From Clostridiales bacterium (GTDB lineage Bacteria > Bacillota > Clostridia > Caldicoprobacterales > UBA3941): a stretch of DNA of 33,785 bases. The translations under genes were made by a program, and so were the position numbers. Positions 7,225 to 16,353 of the stretch are shown here, piece after piece. Location of the stretch: contig JAAYRX010000030.1 of assembly GCA_012518535.1 (NCBI GenBank), positions 1-33,785 of the forward strand. Reading direction: 5' to 3'. The first letter of the stretch is position 1. Every line of letters begins with the position of its first letter. The notes beneath the pieces are model-generated. The model was not told the DNA's origin. It did no database searches and worked only from the letters and a program-made list of their open reading frames with translations.

Positions 7225-8703
7225 TTATCCCTGATTGTACTTAAGGAATTCCTCATAGGCACTGTCCCATATTTGAGTGTCCCGAGGCATATAATCTTCC
7301 GTGGGAAAGGATCCCTTAACCACTTCACGTATTTCCCCCAGGTTGGCTACCTCGCCCAAGGCCATGGCTTGAACCATGAGATTACCAATAGCGGTTGCCT
7401 CAACAGGACCGCATATGACCGGCCTGGAAATAGCGTTGGCAGTTAACTGATTTAGGAGTTTGTTCTGGGCGCCTCCTCCCACGATATGGAGAACATCCAG
7501 CCTCTTACCTATGATCTCCTCCAGCTTTTCCAAGGACCAACGGTATTTCATAGCCAGGCTTTCAAATACGCACCTTATTATCCGTTCTTTGCTTTCGGGA
7601 ACCTGCTGTCCTGTACCCCTGCAGAACTCTTGAATCTTTTTGGGCATATCCCCCGGGCTGTAGAAACTGTCATGATCCGGATCGATAAAGGCTCTAAAGG
7701 GTGCAGCCGTTGATGCCATTTCCGCCATCTGATCATAGCTGTATACTTCGCCTCTACGATCCCACTCTCTTTTACATTCCTGAATGATCCAGAGTCCCAT
7801 GATGTTTTTGAGGAGCCTGTAGGTACCGTCTACGCCCCCTTCATTGGTATAGTTCCATTCCAGAGTCTTCTTGTTTATAACGGGCTTGTCAACCTCCACC
7901 CCCATAAGGGACCAGGTACCACTGCTTAAGTAGGCATAGCTCCCTTCCGTATTGGGAATGGCTGCTACAGCAGAACCGGTATCATGGGTTGCAACTGCAA
8001 CGATAGGTATACTGTCAATCCCGAGGTTTCGTGCCAAATCTGGCCTTATCATGCCCCTTAAGCTGCCAGGTTGCTGGATATGTGTAAAAATTTCCCCAGG
8101 TATTGACATGACCTTTAACAGTTCCTCACACCAACCACCGGTCCTTGCATCCAACAGCTGTCCCGTACTGGCTTCGGTGAACTCGGTAGCCTTCTCACCG
8201 GATAAAAAATAAGCCAAAAGATCAGGCATAAAGAGCAGTGTCTCTGCCCTATCCAACATATCCGGTTTTTGGCTTACCATGGACAACAATTGATAAAGGG
8301 TATTAAACTTTTGAAAGGCGATACCTGTTTTTTGGAAAATCTCCTCCCTTGGCATTCTGCCAAAGGCTTCCTCCATCATCCCCTCGGTACGGTTATCCCT
8401 ATAGTGATATGGGTTGCCCAGCAGATCTCCGTCCTTATCCAATAACCCATAATCCACGCCCCAGGTATCGATACCCAGAGATGAAAGCTTGCCCTTCTCC
8501 TGGACACTATACTTTAGAAGGGTGTTTTGCATATTCCAAAAAAGTCTTAATACATCCCAATAGAGATGTCCCCCTGCCTCAACAGGATCGTTGGAAAACC
8601 TATGGAGTTCCTCCATAATAAGCTTCTTACCGTCAAACCTTCCCAAAATACCTCTTCCGCTGCTGGCACCAAGATCAAAGGCCAGTAAGTCCAATGTACT
8701 CAT
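7225..8703 (-). CDS. rhaB: Rhamnulokinase
   Basis: A 492-aa FGGY-family kinase that would phosphorylate L-rhamnulose with ATP to L-rhamnulose-1-phosphate. Motifs seen are LAFDLGASSGRG (N-terminal phosphate loop), GIDTWGVDYGLLD, PYHYRDNRTEGMM, ATHDTGSAV with the likely catalytic Asp, YLSSGTWSLMG and VGGGAQNKLLNQLTANA (ATP site), all typical of RhaB. I place the start at 8703 because GGGAGGGGG lies five bases upstream. An in-frame longer start at 8760 overlaps the preceding gene and lacks a good site. It is the last gene of the galU-phosphoglucomutase-HAD operon (49 bp after the HAD gene) and lies about 3.5 kb from rhaA. Confidence 0.94.
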   Translation of the reverse strand: MSTLDLLAFDLGASSGRGILGRFDGKKLIMEELHRFSNDPVEAGGHLYWDVLRLFWNMQNTLLKYSVQEKGKLSSLGIDTWGVDYGLLDKDGDLLGNPYHYRDNRTEGMMEEAFGRMPREEIFQKTGIAFQKFNTLYQLLSMVSQKPDMLDRAETLLFMPDLLAYFLSGEKATEFTEASTGQLLDARTGGWCEELLKVMSIPGEIFTHIQQPGSLRGMIRPDLARNLGIDSIPIVAVATHDTGSAVAAIPNTEGSYAYLSSGTWSLMGVEVDKPVINKKTLEWNYTNEGGVDGTYRLLKNIMGLWIIQECKREWDRRGEVYSYDQMAEMASTAAPFRAFIDPDHDSFYSPGDMPKKIQEFCRGTGQQVPESKERIIRCVFESLAMKYRWSLEKLEEIIGKRLDVLHIVGGGAQNKLLNQLTANAISRPVICGPVEATAIGNLMVQAMALGEVANLGEIREVVKGSFPTEDYMPRDTQIWDSAYEEFLKYNQG

Positions 8704-8752
8704 CCGTTCCCCCTCCCTTTTTCCGGTCTCTACAGACCTGATTTGCTGTGAG

Positions 8753-9469
8753 TCAGGCAATTGCCTCTAAACCTTTAACGAATTCATAAAAATCCTGGTA
8801 GTTACCCTTATAGGTACTTTCAGTATCACCATTCTTCCTATCTATTAAATAGTCTGTTATCAAATAGGTTTCCATGCCCAGCTCGCCGGCTATGAGGTCC
8901 TCCTGTACATCATTGCCTACCATATAGCAATTCTCCGGTCCCTTTCCGATAGCATCCAGTACTTCCTGATAGAATTGTATATTGGGCTTGCAAAAGGAAT
9001 TTTTTTCATAACAGGAGATGTAGGAAAAGTCATCGATGTCAAGACCAGCCCATTCTATTCGCTTATGTACGGCCTTAATAGGGAATATGGGGTTGGTAGC
9101 GACTACCAATTCATATCCCTTATCCTTTAATAGCTCTATACTTTCCACAATTTCCGGAACATGGAGAACACATTCTCTGACCAGGTCAAATCTTTCATCG
9201 TAGAACTGATCAAATCTGGACTTATATACCGCCAGAGCATCATCTCCAACTAATTTTGAAAAGTGCAACATAAATTTTTCCTCATTGGGCAATGGCTCAA
9301 GGTTTTTTATCATAGCCTCTGTAGATGCCATTATATATTCCGCCAGCTTTTTTCCGTCTATCATATCATGAAAGTGCCTGCCCATCTCCCTAAAATAGAT
9401 GTGGATAAACTCATCTATATCAAAGGGCAGCAGTGTTCCGTCCAGGTCGAACAAAAAAGTGTCACGCAT
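8753..9469 (-). CDS. HAD-family hydrolase (phosphatase-like)
   Basis: A 238-aa haloacid-dehalogenase-type hydrolase. Motif I is FLFDLDGTL (nucleophile Asp8 and acid/base Asp10). Motif II is the Thr in VVATNP, motif III the Lys in KPNIQFY, and motif IV is MVGNDVQED. The long cap between motifs I and II suggests a small-molecule phosphatase of the phosphoglycolate-phosphatase-like type. The substrate is not readable. It sits between phosphoglucomutase (35 bp) and rhamnulokinase (49 bp), so a role in clearing or trimming sugar phosphates is plausible but unproven. GGAGG eight bases before the ATG supports the start. Confidence 0.88.
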   Translation of the reverse strand: MRDTFLFDLDGTLLPFDIDEFIHIYFREMGRHFHDMIDGKKLAEYIMASTEAMIKNLEPLPNEEKFMLHFSKLVGDDALAVYKSRFDQFYDERFDLVRECVLHVPEIVESIELLKDKGYELVVATNPIFPIKAVHKRIEWAGLDIDDFSYISCYEKNSFCKPNIQFYQEVLDAIGKGPENCYMVGNDVQEDLIAGELGMETYLITDYLIDRKNGDTESTYKGNYQDFYEFVKGLEAIA

Positions 9470-9504
9470 AGCTGTCGCCTCCGCTCCAATTCTAATTATT
9501 CGGT

Positions 9505-11235
9505 TTATATTCTGGCATGAACGGCATCCACCAGCCCCCTCATCTTGTCCCTGGCCTCTTCCATATCGCTACCGATAGTAGAGAAATATAGCTTTACCTT
9601 TGGTTCGGTTCCGGAAGGACGAATAGCAAACCAGGACCCATCCTCCAGGGTATATCTCAAGACATCGGAAACAGGTAACTCTATAGTAGATGTAGTTTCC
9701 GTCTTCAGATTTTGGCTTTTGCTGTCCATATAGTCATCAATTACAGATACCCTGACCCCAGCCAGCTCCTTGGGTGGATGGTTTCTAAAATCACCCATCA
9801 ATTCCTGAATCCGTTCCATCCCCTCTTTACCTTCCATCTCAATGGATCTAAGTTCCTCATAGAAATAACCATATTTATTCCATAGGTCAATTAAGGCATC
9901 ATGCAGGGTCATGCCCCTGGACTTGTAATAGGCTGCCATCTCACATATGAGCATGGAAGAAGAAACTCCATCCTTGTCCCTGACAAAATCACCCGCCAGG
10001 TACCCATAACTTTCTTCGTACCCAAACAGATATGTATGGCTGCCAGTCTCTTCAAATTCTTTGATCTTTTCACCTATGAATTTAAAACCCGTAAGGGTAT
10101 CAATAACCCCTACACCGTATGACTGGGCTATTTTCTCACCCATCTTACTGGTTACTATGGTCTTTATAATGGTACCGTTCTGCGGTAGCCTGCCTGTCCG
10201 TTTCCTGGCTCCCAATATGTAATCCGTCAACAGAGCACCAATCTGGTTACCTGTCAACATCTCATATTCCCCTGATGCATTCTTGGCTACCACGCCTACC
10301 CTGTCACAATCCGGATCGGTACCAATGATAATATCGGTCTCATTGTTCCGTGCCTTGGCCATCCCTATGGCTAACTCGAAGACCCGCTCTTCCTCAGGGT
10401 TTGGATAACCTACTGTAGAGAACTCGGGATCCGGTAATTCTTGTTCAGGTACAACGGTGACATTTTTAAAGCCTGCCATCTTCAATGCCCTACGAACAGG
10501 TTTATTTCCGGTCCCATGAAGGGGTGTATATATGATTCCGAGGTTATGGCTCATCGTCTCTATCAGAGAGGGGCTGTGGATCAGGCTCTTTACCTTATCA
10601 AAAAATTTTTCCAGGACTTCCTCCCCTATTATATTAAGGAGGCCTTCCTTTAATGCCACTTCCCTGGGGATATCACTTATCTCATCAAAATCCTGTATCT
10701 TGTCGATCTCCTGAATTATATCGTTGGCTCGCCCAAGGGTTATCTGGGCTCCATCTTCCCAATAGACCTTGTAGCCGTTATACTCCGGTGGGTTGTGGCT
10801 GGCGGTTATAACCACCCCGGCAATTGCACCCAGCTCCCTTACTGAAAAGGATAATATGGGGGTAGGCTGAAGTTCACTGTACAGGAAGGTCCTGATCCCA
10901 TTGCCGTTTAGTACCAAGGCTACCCTTTCTGCAAATTCCCGTGACATCCTTCTGGAATCATAGGCGATTACTACGCCCCTGTTCATAGCATCCTTGCCTT
11001 GTTCCTTGATATAGTTGGCAAAGCCTTGGGTCGCCATTCCCACGGTATATAAGTTCATCCGGTTGGTTCCTGCACCTATCACACCCCGCAATCCACCGGT
11101 TCCGAACTCCAGATTTTTATAAAAACGCTCCTCGATCTCCTTCTCGTTTCCGGAAATAGATCTTAATTCCTCTTTTGTTACTTCATCAATTATGGGGCTA
11201 TCAAGCCACCGTTGATATCTTAACTTAAATTCCAT
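9505..11235 (-). CDS. pgcA: Alpha-phosphoglucomutase (phosphohexomutase superfamily)
   Basis: A 576-aa phosphohexomutase of the long type similar to Bacillus PgcA. It would interconvert glucose-1-phosphate and glucose-6-phosphate. Visible are FGTGGLRG near residues 44-51, the phosphoserine loop TASHNPPEYNGYK with the likely catalytic Ser146, the metal loop GTDPDCDRVG, the sugar-binding GYEESYGY and the C-terminal phosphate-binding RPSGTEPKVKLY. With GalU, 22 bp upstream, it provides the two steps from glucose-6-phosphate to UDP-glucose. AGGTGGAG upstream of the ATG is the ribosome binding site. Phosphomannomutase activity is an alternative or additional function. Confidence 0.92.
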   Translation of the reverse strand: MEFKLRYQRWLDSPIIDEVTKEELRSISGNEKEIEERFYKNLEFGTGGLRGVIGAGTNRMNLYTVGMATQGFANYIKEQGKDAMNRGVVIAYDSRRMSREFAERVALVLNGNGIRTFLYSELQPTPILSFSVRELGAIAGVVITASHNPPEYNGYKVYWEDGAQITLGRANDIIQEIDKIQDFDEISDIPREVALKEGLLNIIGEEVLEKFFDKVKSLIHSPSLIETMSHNLGIIYTPLHGTGNKPVRRALKMAGFKNVTVVPEQELPDPEFSTVGYPNPEEERVFELAIGMAKARNNETDIIIGTDPDCDRVGVVAKNASGEYEMLTGNQIGALLTDYILGARKRTGRLPQNGTIIKTIVTSKMGEKIAQSYGVGVIDTLTGFKFIGEKIKEFEETGSHTYLFGYEESYGYLAGDFVRDKDGVSSSMLICEMAAYYKSRGMTLHDALIDLWNKYGYFYEELRSIEMEGKEGMERIQELMGDFRNHPPKELAGVRVSVIDDYMDSKSQNLKTETTSTIELPVSDVLRYTLEDGSWFAIRPSGTEPKVKLYFSTIGSDMEEARDKMRGLVDAVHARI

Positions 11236-11257
11236 AGCTCCACCTCGCTAAATTAGA

Positions 11258-12151
11258 TTATTTGCTATTCTCCTCTGTAAACAGATCGGTATCTATCAGA
11301 TCTTGAATATAAGCCTTAAAATCATCCCTCAACTCCGGATTACGCAGAGCGAATTCCATAGTAGCCTGCAAGTATCCCAGCTTATTACCCACATCATAGC
11401 GTTTGCCCTGGAAATTAAAGGCGTACATATCCTCCTCCATGGCTAAAGTTCTCAATGCATCGGTGAGTTGGATCTCCCCTCCGGCACCAGGTTGGGTCTC
11501 CTCCAGGTGTTTAAAAATGTTGGGGCTAATTATGTACCTGCCCAGGATGGCAAGGTTTGAGGGCGCCTCTTCTATCCTTGGCTTCTCCACCAAATGCTTC
11601 ACCTTATACAGATCTTTCTCTACGGATATTCCGTCTACTATGCCATATTTGTCCACTTGATTATGATCTACGAATTGACAGCCTATTATGGTAGCCTTAT
11701 GTTTCTCATAGACCTCTATCAATTGTTTTAAACATGGGACATTGGAGTGCACTATATCATCCCCTAGCAACACGGCGAAAGGCTCATTTCCAATAAAGGC
11801 GCTGGCACAATTTATGGCATGTCCCAGACCCTTAGGCTCTTTTTGCCTGATATAATGGATATCCACCATATTGGAAATGTCGTCAACCAGCTTTAGCATA
11901 TCTTCGTTTTTACTTTTTTTCAGGGCCAGCTCCAATTCGAGGGACCTATCGAAATGGTCCTCGATGGATCTTTTATTTCGCCCCGTAACTATTATTATGC
12001 TCTCAATTCCAGAATCAATCGCTTCTTCAATTATGTATTGGATAGTTGGCTTGTCCACTATCGGCAACATCTCCTTGGGTTGTGCCTTGGTTGCCGGCAG
12101 AAACCGGGTTCCCAAGCCAGCTGCCGGAATTATAGCCTTTCGTATCCTCAA
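11258..12151 (-). CDS. galU: UTP-glucose-1-phosphate uridylyltransferase
   Basis: A 297-aa nucleotidyltransferase making UDP-glucose from UTP and glucose-1-phosphate. The N-terminus carries KAIIPAAGLGTRFLPATKAQ (nucleotide loop), followed by PKEMLPIVDKPTIQYIIEEA, then FAVLLGDDIV (metal Asp), HLVEKP and PGAGGEIQLTDAL, all canonical for GalU. I choose a TTG start at 12151 because GGAG ends eight bases upstream. A GTG three codons earlier (12160) overlaps that site. A very good promoter lies 47 bp upstream. The gene opens the operon galU-pgcA-HAD-rhaB. Confidence 0.93.
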   Translation of the reverse strand: MRIRKAIIPAAGLGTRFLPATKAQPKEMLPIVDKPTIQYIIEEAIDSGIESIIIVTGRNKRSIEDHFDRSLELELALKKSKNEDMLKLVDDISNMVDIHYIRQKEPKGLGHAINCASAFIGNEPFAVLLGDDIVHSNVPCLKQLIEVYEKHKATIIGCQFVDHNQVDKYGIVDGISVEKDLYKVKHLVEKPRIEEAPSNLAILGRYIISPNIFKHLEETQPGAGGEIQLTDALRTLAMEEDMYAFNFQGKRYDVGNKLGYLQATMEFALRNPELRDDFKAYIQDLIDTDLFTEENSK

Positions 12152-12197
12152 CTTAAACACTCCAATCTAATAATTTGCATTCTTCCATATATTATCG

Positions 12198-12226
12198 ATT
12201 ATAGCATATCAGGGACTCTGCCTCAA
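12198..12226 (-). promoter_or_regulatory. Sigma-A promoter of the galU operon
   Basis: On the minus strand TTGAGG (12221-12226) and TATAAT (12198-12203) are 17 bp apart, with a TG one base upstream of the -10 (extended -10). It points toward galU and is probably the main start for galU, the phosphoglucomutase, the HAD gene and rhaB. Confidence 0.82.
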
Positions 12227-12299
12227 TTAAATCAAAAAATCCACTGGTGAAATTTGTATAAAACTATGATAAAATTATTAATGTTAAGGGAGTGATGAC

Positions 12300-13022
12300 A
12301 TGATAGAGATTAAGAACCTTTCCAAGAGCTACAACAAGGGTGCAGTTAGGGCAGTAGAAGATCTGAACCTCCATGTTAAGCCCGGGGAGATATTTGGTTT
12401 TTTGGGCCCCAACGGGGCTGGCAAGACAACGACCATCAAAATGATGGTGGGGCTCTTGATACCTGACAAAGGAACTATAAGTATCGCAGGATATGATAAC
12501 TCCAAAAACCCATTGGAGGCCAAACAGAACATTGGATATGTACCGGATAACCCTGATGTATATGATAGATTAACCGGTATGGAGTATCTGAATTTAATGG
12601 CTGACGTATACAAGGTATCTGTAGAAGAAAGACAGGAACGCATTAATTATTTTCTGGATATGTTCAATCTGACCGATGCAGTAGGGGATCTTATTAAGAG
12701 CTATTCCCATGGTATGAAGCATAAGATGGTCTTGACGGGAGCATTGCTTCATAATCCCGCCGTATGGATATTGGATGAACCCATGGTGGGGCTGGATCCA
12801 AAATCATCCCATCTTCTAAAGGAGTATATGCGGGAACACTGTGAGCGGGGTAATACGGTCTTCTTTTCTACTCATATATTAGAAGTAGCCGAAAGGCTAT
12901 GCGATCGGATCGCTATCATTAATAAGGGAAGGCTGATAGCCATAGGGAGTATGGATGAACTCAGACATGGCGACCAGGCCGGCTCCCTAGAAAATATCTT
13001 CCTGGAGTTGACAGAGCAATGA
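12300..13022 (+). CDS. ABC transporter ATP-binding protein
   Basis: A 240-aa ABC ATPase with Walker A GPNGAGKT (residues 36-43), a Q-loop region around QNIGYVPDNPDVYDRLTG, signature YSHGMKHKM, Walker B VWILDEPMVGLD and the switch histidine in FFSTHILE. The MVGLD variant in place of TSGLD is common in exporters of unknown substrate in Bacillota. It begins an operon divergent from galU, with GGGAG seven bases before the ATG. Its stop overlaps the permease start by ATGA, indicating coupled translation. It would energise the 558-aa membrane protein. The substrate is unknown. Confidence 0.92.
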   Translation: MIEIKNLSKSYNKGAVRAVEDLNLHVKPGEIFGFLGPNGAGKTTTIKMMVGLLIPDKGTISIAGYDNSKNPLEAKQNIGYVPDNPDVYDRLTGMEYLNLMADVYKVSVEERQERINYFLDMFNLTDAVGDLIKSYSHGMKHKMVLTGALLHNPAVWILDEPMVGLDPKSSHLLKEYMREHCERGNTVFFSTHILEVAERLCDRIAIINKGRLIAIGSMDELRHGDQAGSLENIFLELTEQ

Positions 13023-14695
13023 AAACCTTTGTTTCCCTTTTAAAAGCAAGTCTCAACGTCCATTTTGGTATCTCTTCCTTAAAATATCGCTTTACAAAAG
13101 AAAAAAAGCGTCTGTGGGAGCCTATTGTCGTACTTCTTGCCATAGTAGTAGGAGGCGGTAGCATCCTGGCCATGTATAGCTTCTTGCTATTGGCTGTCTT
13201 TATGGCAGGACAGTCACTGGGTCATCCTGAGATAGTCATCACCCTGGCCTTTGTGGCGTCACAGCTGATAATACTGATCTTTGGTATATTCTATATTATA
13301 TCGGCCTTCTATTTTTCCAACGATATGAGCATCCTTATCCCCCTGCCCATAAAGCCGGGAGAAGTCTTAGGGGTGAAATTTATCACCATTTTGCTGAGCG
13401 AGTATCTGGTAGCCCTCCCAATGCTCCTACCCGCATTTATCATATATGGTGCAGGCTCCTGGCAGGGTATACTATACTGGCTGAAGGGAGCTTTTCTGAT
13501 ACTTCTGGCTCCTATACTACCCTTGGTTATCGCAGCCCTGATTGTTGTTCTGCTGATGCGCTTCATAAATATTCGAAAAGGCAAGGATGTCATGGTGATA
13601 ATCGGGAGCCTTTTGGCGTTAATGGTGGGTCTTGGGATAAACTTCTTTTCCCTGAACCTTCCACAGGGCACCGAAGAAGAGTTCATAATGCAAATGATAG
13701 AGAGCAATACCGGACTTATCGAAGCTATAGGCAACAAATTTCCGCCCAGCATATGGGCTACCCTGGCCTTAACCTACCGGGGATGGCAGGGGTGGGCCTA
13801 CTTCCTGCTCTTTGTTGGTCTCTCATTCTTGTTGCTATTTTTACTCTATTGGATAGGCAACCGCTTCTTCTATAAGGGTTACCTGACAGGCCAGGAGATC
13901 AGACGTAAGGACACAGCCATCTCAACGAGGGAGATGCAAAGGCATATAACCAGAACCTCCTCACCCATCCTCGCCCTTCTGCAAAGGGAGTGGAAACTAT
14001 TCATGCGTACCCCCATCTATGTGATGAACGGCCTGGCGGGTATGATTATGGTTCCGATCTTCATGTTTATGCCCTTGGTAACCAATTCCGAGGAATTGAC
14101 GGAGGTCCTTGAATATGCAAGAAATCCTGAATATTCCCTAATAGTCATATTGATCTCCCTTGGCATAATGCTGTTTACATCCGGTATAAACGTGGTTTCC
14201 TGCACATCTATTTCAAGGGAAGGGGCTACTTTTTGGATTTCTAAGGTTATACCCACACCCCCAAAGGATCAGGTTCTGGCGAAACTCATACATAGCAGTA
14301 TCTTATCCTTATTGGGATTAATTATAGTAGCTATACCCCTTTATATAGTTGTAGCTATCCCATTACTGCATTTGACGATCCTTATCATATTGGGGTTCCT
14401 CGCCACCGGGCTTATTAACGTACTGGGTCTTATGGTTGATCTCCTACGGCCAAAGCTATCATGGAATGATCCCCAGGAGGCCATAAAGCAAAACCTCAAT
14501 GCGTTTTTCAGCCTATTGATAGTTCTTCTCGTTATAGCTATTATGGCTGTTTTATCTATAATTCTTATAGCTGCCAAGGTCGGGGAGTTTTGGATTTACG
14601 GGATCCTGGCCCTGATCATTATAGTATTGTTGGTGCCTTCTATGTACGGATTGTTTGCCCTGGCCAACCTGCGCTACAGGAGTATTGAGATCTGA
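13019..14695 (+). CDS. Large ABC exporter membrane protein
   Basis: A 558-aa integral membrane protein with roughly a dozen hydrophobic segments in two halves. They are separated by a basic, polar stretch near the middle (GQEIRRKDTAISTREMQRHITR). It resembles the large putative ABC exporter permeases paired with a single ATPase in Bacillota. The conserved-looking NDMSILIPLPIKPGEVLGVKF loop follows the early helices, and FWISKVIPTPPKDQVLAKL plays the same part in the second half, suggesting internal duplication of an ABC-2-like unit. It is coupled to the ATPase by a 4-base overlap and followed by a hairpin with a T tract. The transported compound is not deducible. Confidence 0.85.
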   Translation: MKTFVSLLKASLNVHFGISSLKYRFTKEKKRLWEPIVVLLAIVVGGGSILAMYSFLLLAVFMAGQSLGHPEIVITLAFVASQLIILIFGIFYIISAFYFSNDMSILIPLPIKPGEVLGVKFITILLSEYLVALPMLLPAFIIYGAGSWQGILYWLKGAFLILLAPILPLVIAALIVVLLMRFINIRKGKDVMVIIGSLLALMVGLGINFFSLNLPQGTEEEFIMQMIESNTGLIEAIGNKFPPSIWATLALTYRGWQGWAYFLLFVGLSFLLLFLLYWIGNRFFYKGYLTGQEIRRKDTAISTREMQRHITRTSSPILALLQREWKLFMRTPIYVMNGLAGMIMVPIFMFMPLVTNSEELTEVLEYARNPEYSLIVILISLGIMLFTSGINVVSCTSISREGATFWISKVIPTPPKDQVLAKLIHSSILSLLGLIIVAIPLYIVVAIPLLHLTILIILGFLATGLINVLGLMVDLLRPKLSWNDPQEAIKQNLNAFFSLLIVLLVIAIMAVLSIILIAAKVGEFWIYGILALIIIVLLVPSMYGLFALANLRYRSIEI

Positions 14696-14719
14696 ACAGG
14701 ACTGCACACCCTGATATTT

Positions 14720-14757
14720 AGCTGCTACGCTCCCAACATTTGTGTGTAGCAGCTTTT
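14720..14757 (+). terminator. Terminator of the ABC operon, inside a larger inverted repeat
   Basis: AGCTGCTAC (14720-14728) pairs perfectly with GTAGCAGCT (14746-14754) and is followed by TTT. An outer repeat CCCTGATA (14709-14716) and TATCAGGG (14772-14779) encloses it. RecQ converges from the right and ends at 14807. Confidence 0.7.
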
Positions 14758-14806
14758 CACTCTTATTATGGTATCAGGGCCTGTTTCTGGTTCCAGTCAA
14801 TACATC

Positions 14807-16285
14807 TTAGCTAAATATATCCCTAATAAGTTTGTCCAAATCCCATTGGCTTGTCTTGGATATCCTTTCCTTATTGCATACGCTGCAGTTGCCACAATTA
14901 TTGAATTCAACCTGCTCATCGAAGTAGTCCAAAATAAATTGTCTGAGACACTTCTCCCCTTTGCAGTATTCCTCCATCTTCTCCAATCTTCTTATCTCTA
15001 CTTCTTTATGCCAATCGATTTCCTCCTGGGTTAAGTCGAATTCCCTGCTATACATTGGATACACAAGGCCATCCTTTAACCTGATATAGTTGTATTCTAA
15101 AAGCTTCTTAAAGGCGCTTTGGAGAGCATGCCTATCTACTGATCTGCTTCTTAACAGGAGCTCCTGGGGAATGCCCTCATGCTTTCCGGCCTTTATCCGC
15201 TTGTATAAGCCCTCCACCAGTATAATGGGAGGATAATTTCCTTCTATCATGAAGCGATTAAGCCTGTAATCGTCTTCGGAGTGTAGGAGTATACAGCTTG
15301 ATTCCAAACCATCACGGCCGGCACGTCCCGCCTCCTGGTAGTAGTTTTCAAGACTTTTTGGCATATTCCAGTGTATAATGTACCTTACATTACTCTTGTC
15401 TATGCCCATGCCAAAGGCATTGGTAGCTACCATAATCTTTATCTCATCCTTTAGAAAAGCTTCCTGGGTATTATTCCTGGTCATCCTATTCAAGCCTGCA
15501 TGATACATCCCACTGGATACACCCCTATCCTTCAGAATAAGATGAATCTCCTCTACCTTTGCCCGGGTAGCTGCATAAATAATTCCGGACTTGTGCCTGT
15601 TTTTCTGTATGTACCTTAGGATATAGGTCCTTTTATCTTCACATCTTTCCACCCTGAACTCCAGATTTGGTCTGTCAAAGCTCTCAACAAAGACGTTGCA
15701 ATTCCCCTTCATACCAAGTAGATTTGCAATATCGTTTTGTACCTTTTTGGTTGCCGTAGCGGTAAAGGCTGCCAGAATGGGATTACCCATGTGCTCTATT
15801 AGATTCCTTATCTTAAGATATGCGGGGCGGAAATTATGCCCCCATTGGGATATACAATGGGCTTCGTCTACAGCCACAAAGGGAACTTGGATATCCTGCA
15901 AGGCTGTCAGAAAATCATCCGAATAGAATCTTTCAGGGGCAATGTAGACTATTTTGTACTTACCCAGCTTCATATCCCTTATGGTCCTTGTCACCTGCTT
16001 GTCCGGTAAGATGCTGCTGATATATGCGGCATTTATACTTAACTTTGTTAACTCGTCCACCTGGTCCTTCATAAGGGATATAAGGGGTGAAATAACTATA
16101 GTGGTGCCGGGGAAAATAAGGGCAGGCAGTTGATAGCATAGGGATTTTCCTCCACCGGTAGGAAATATCGCTATTGTATCCCTACCTTCCAAAATGCTTT
16201 GAATGACGCCTTCCTGGCCCACAAGAAAGCTATTATATTCAAAATATTCCTTTAAGGTCTTCTTCACCTTTCCGGTATAGCCCAT
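14807..16285 (-). CDS. Short RecQ-family ATP-dependent DNA helicase (RecS-like)
   Basis: A 492-aa superfamily 2 helicase. Motif I FPTGGGKSLCYQLP is near residues 41-54, followed by DEAHCISQWGHNFRPAY (motif II and the RecQ aromatic loop), AFTATAT (III), ATNAFGMGIDKSNVRYIIHWNMP (V) and YYQEAGRAGRDG (VI). After the helicase core comes a helical, winged-helix-like stretch. The four-cysteine zinc element follows at the very end (CKGEKC and CGNCSVC). There is no HRDC domain. This order and length resemble Bacillus RecS (YpbC) more than the roughly 600-aa RecQ. A likely role is repair of stalled or broken replication forks. The ATG at 16285 has GGGAGGG six bases upstream. A longer TTG-initiated frame lacks a good site. 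Confidence 0.88.
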   Translation of the reverse strand: MGYTGKVKKTLKEYFEYNSFLVGQEGVIQSILEGRDTIAIFPTGGGKSLCYQLPALIFPGTTIVISPLISLMKDQVDELTKLSINAAYISSILPDKQVTRTIRDMKLGKYKIVYIAPERFYSDDFLTALQDIQVPFVAVDEAHCISQWGHNFRPAYLKIRNLIEHMGNPILAAFTATATKKVQNDIANLLGMKGNCNVFVESFDRPNLEFRVERCEDKRTYILRYIQKNRHKSGIIYAATRAKVEEIHLILKDRGVSSGMYHAGLNRMTRNNTQEAFLKDEIKIMVATNAFGMGIDKSNVRYIIHWNMPKSLENYYQEAGRAGRDGLESSCILLHSEDDYRLNRFMIEGNYPPIILVEGLYKRIKAGKHEGIPQELLLRSRSVDRHALQSAFKKLLEYNYIRLKDGLVYPMYSREFDLTQEEIDWHKEVEIRRLEKMEEYCKGEKCLRQFILDYFDEQVEFNNCGNCSVCNKERISKTSQWDLDKLIRDIFS

Positions 16286-16353
16286 GGTATACCCTCCCCT
16301 CTTCCTATTTTTCAAGTGTAAACATATATCCGCATAAAATCAAGAGAAATAGC

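Noticed and set aside
7225-8760. Longer rhamnulokinase reading frame starting at 8760
   Set aside because: The extra 19 residues overlap the HAD gene and match no family start. A strong ribosome binding site precedes 8703.
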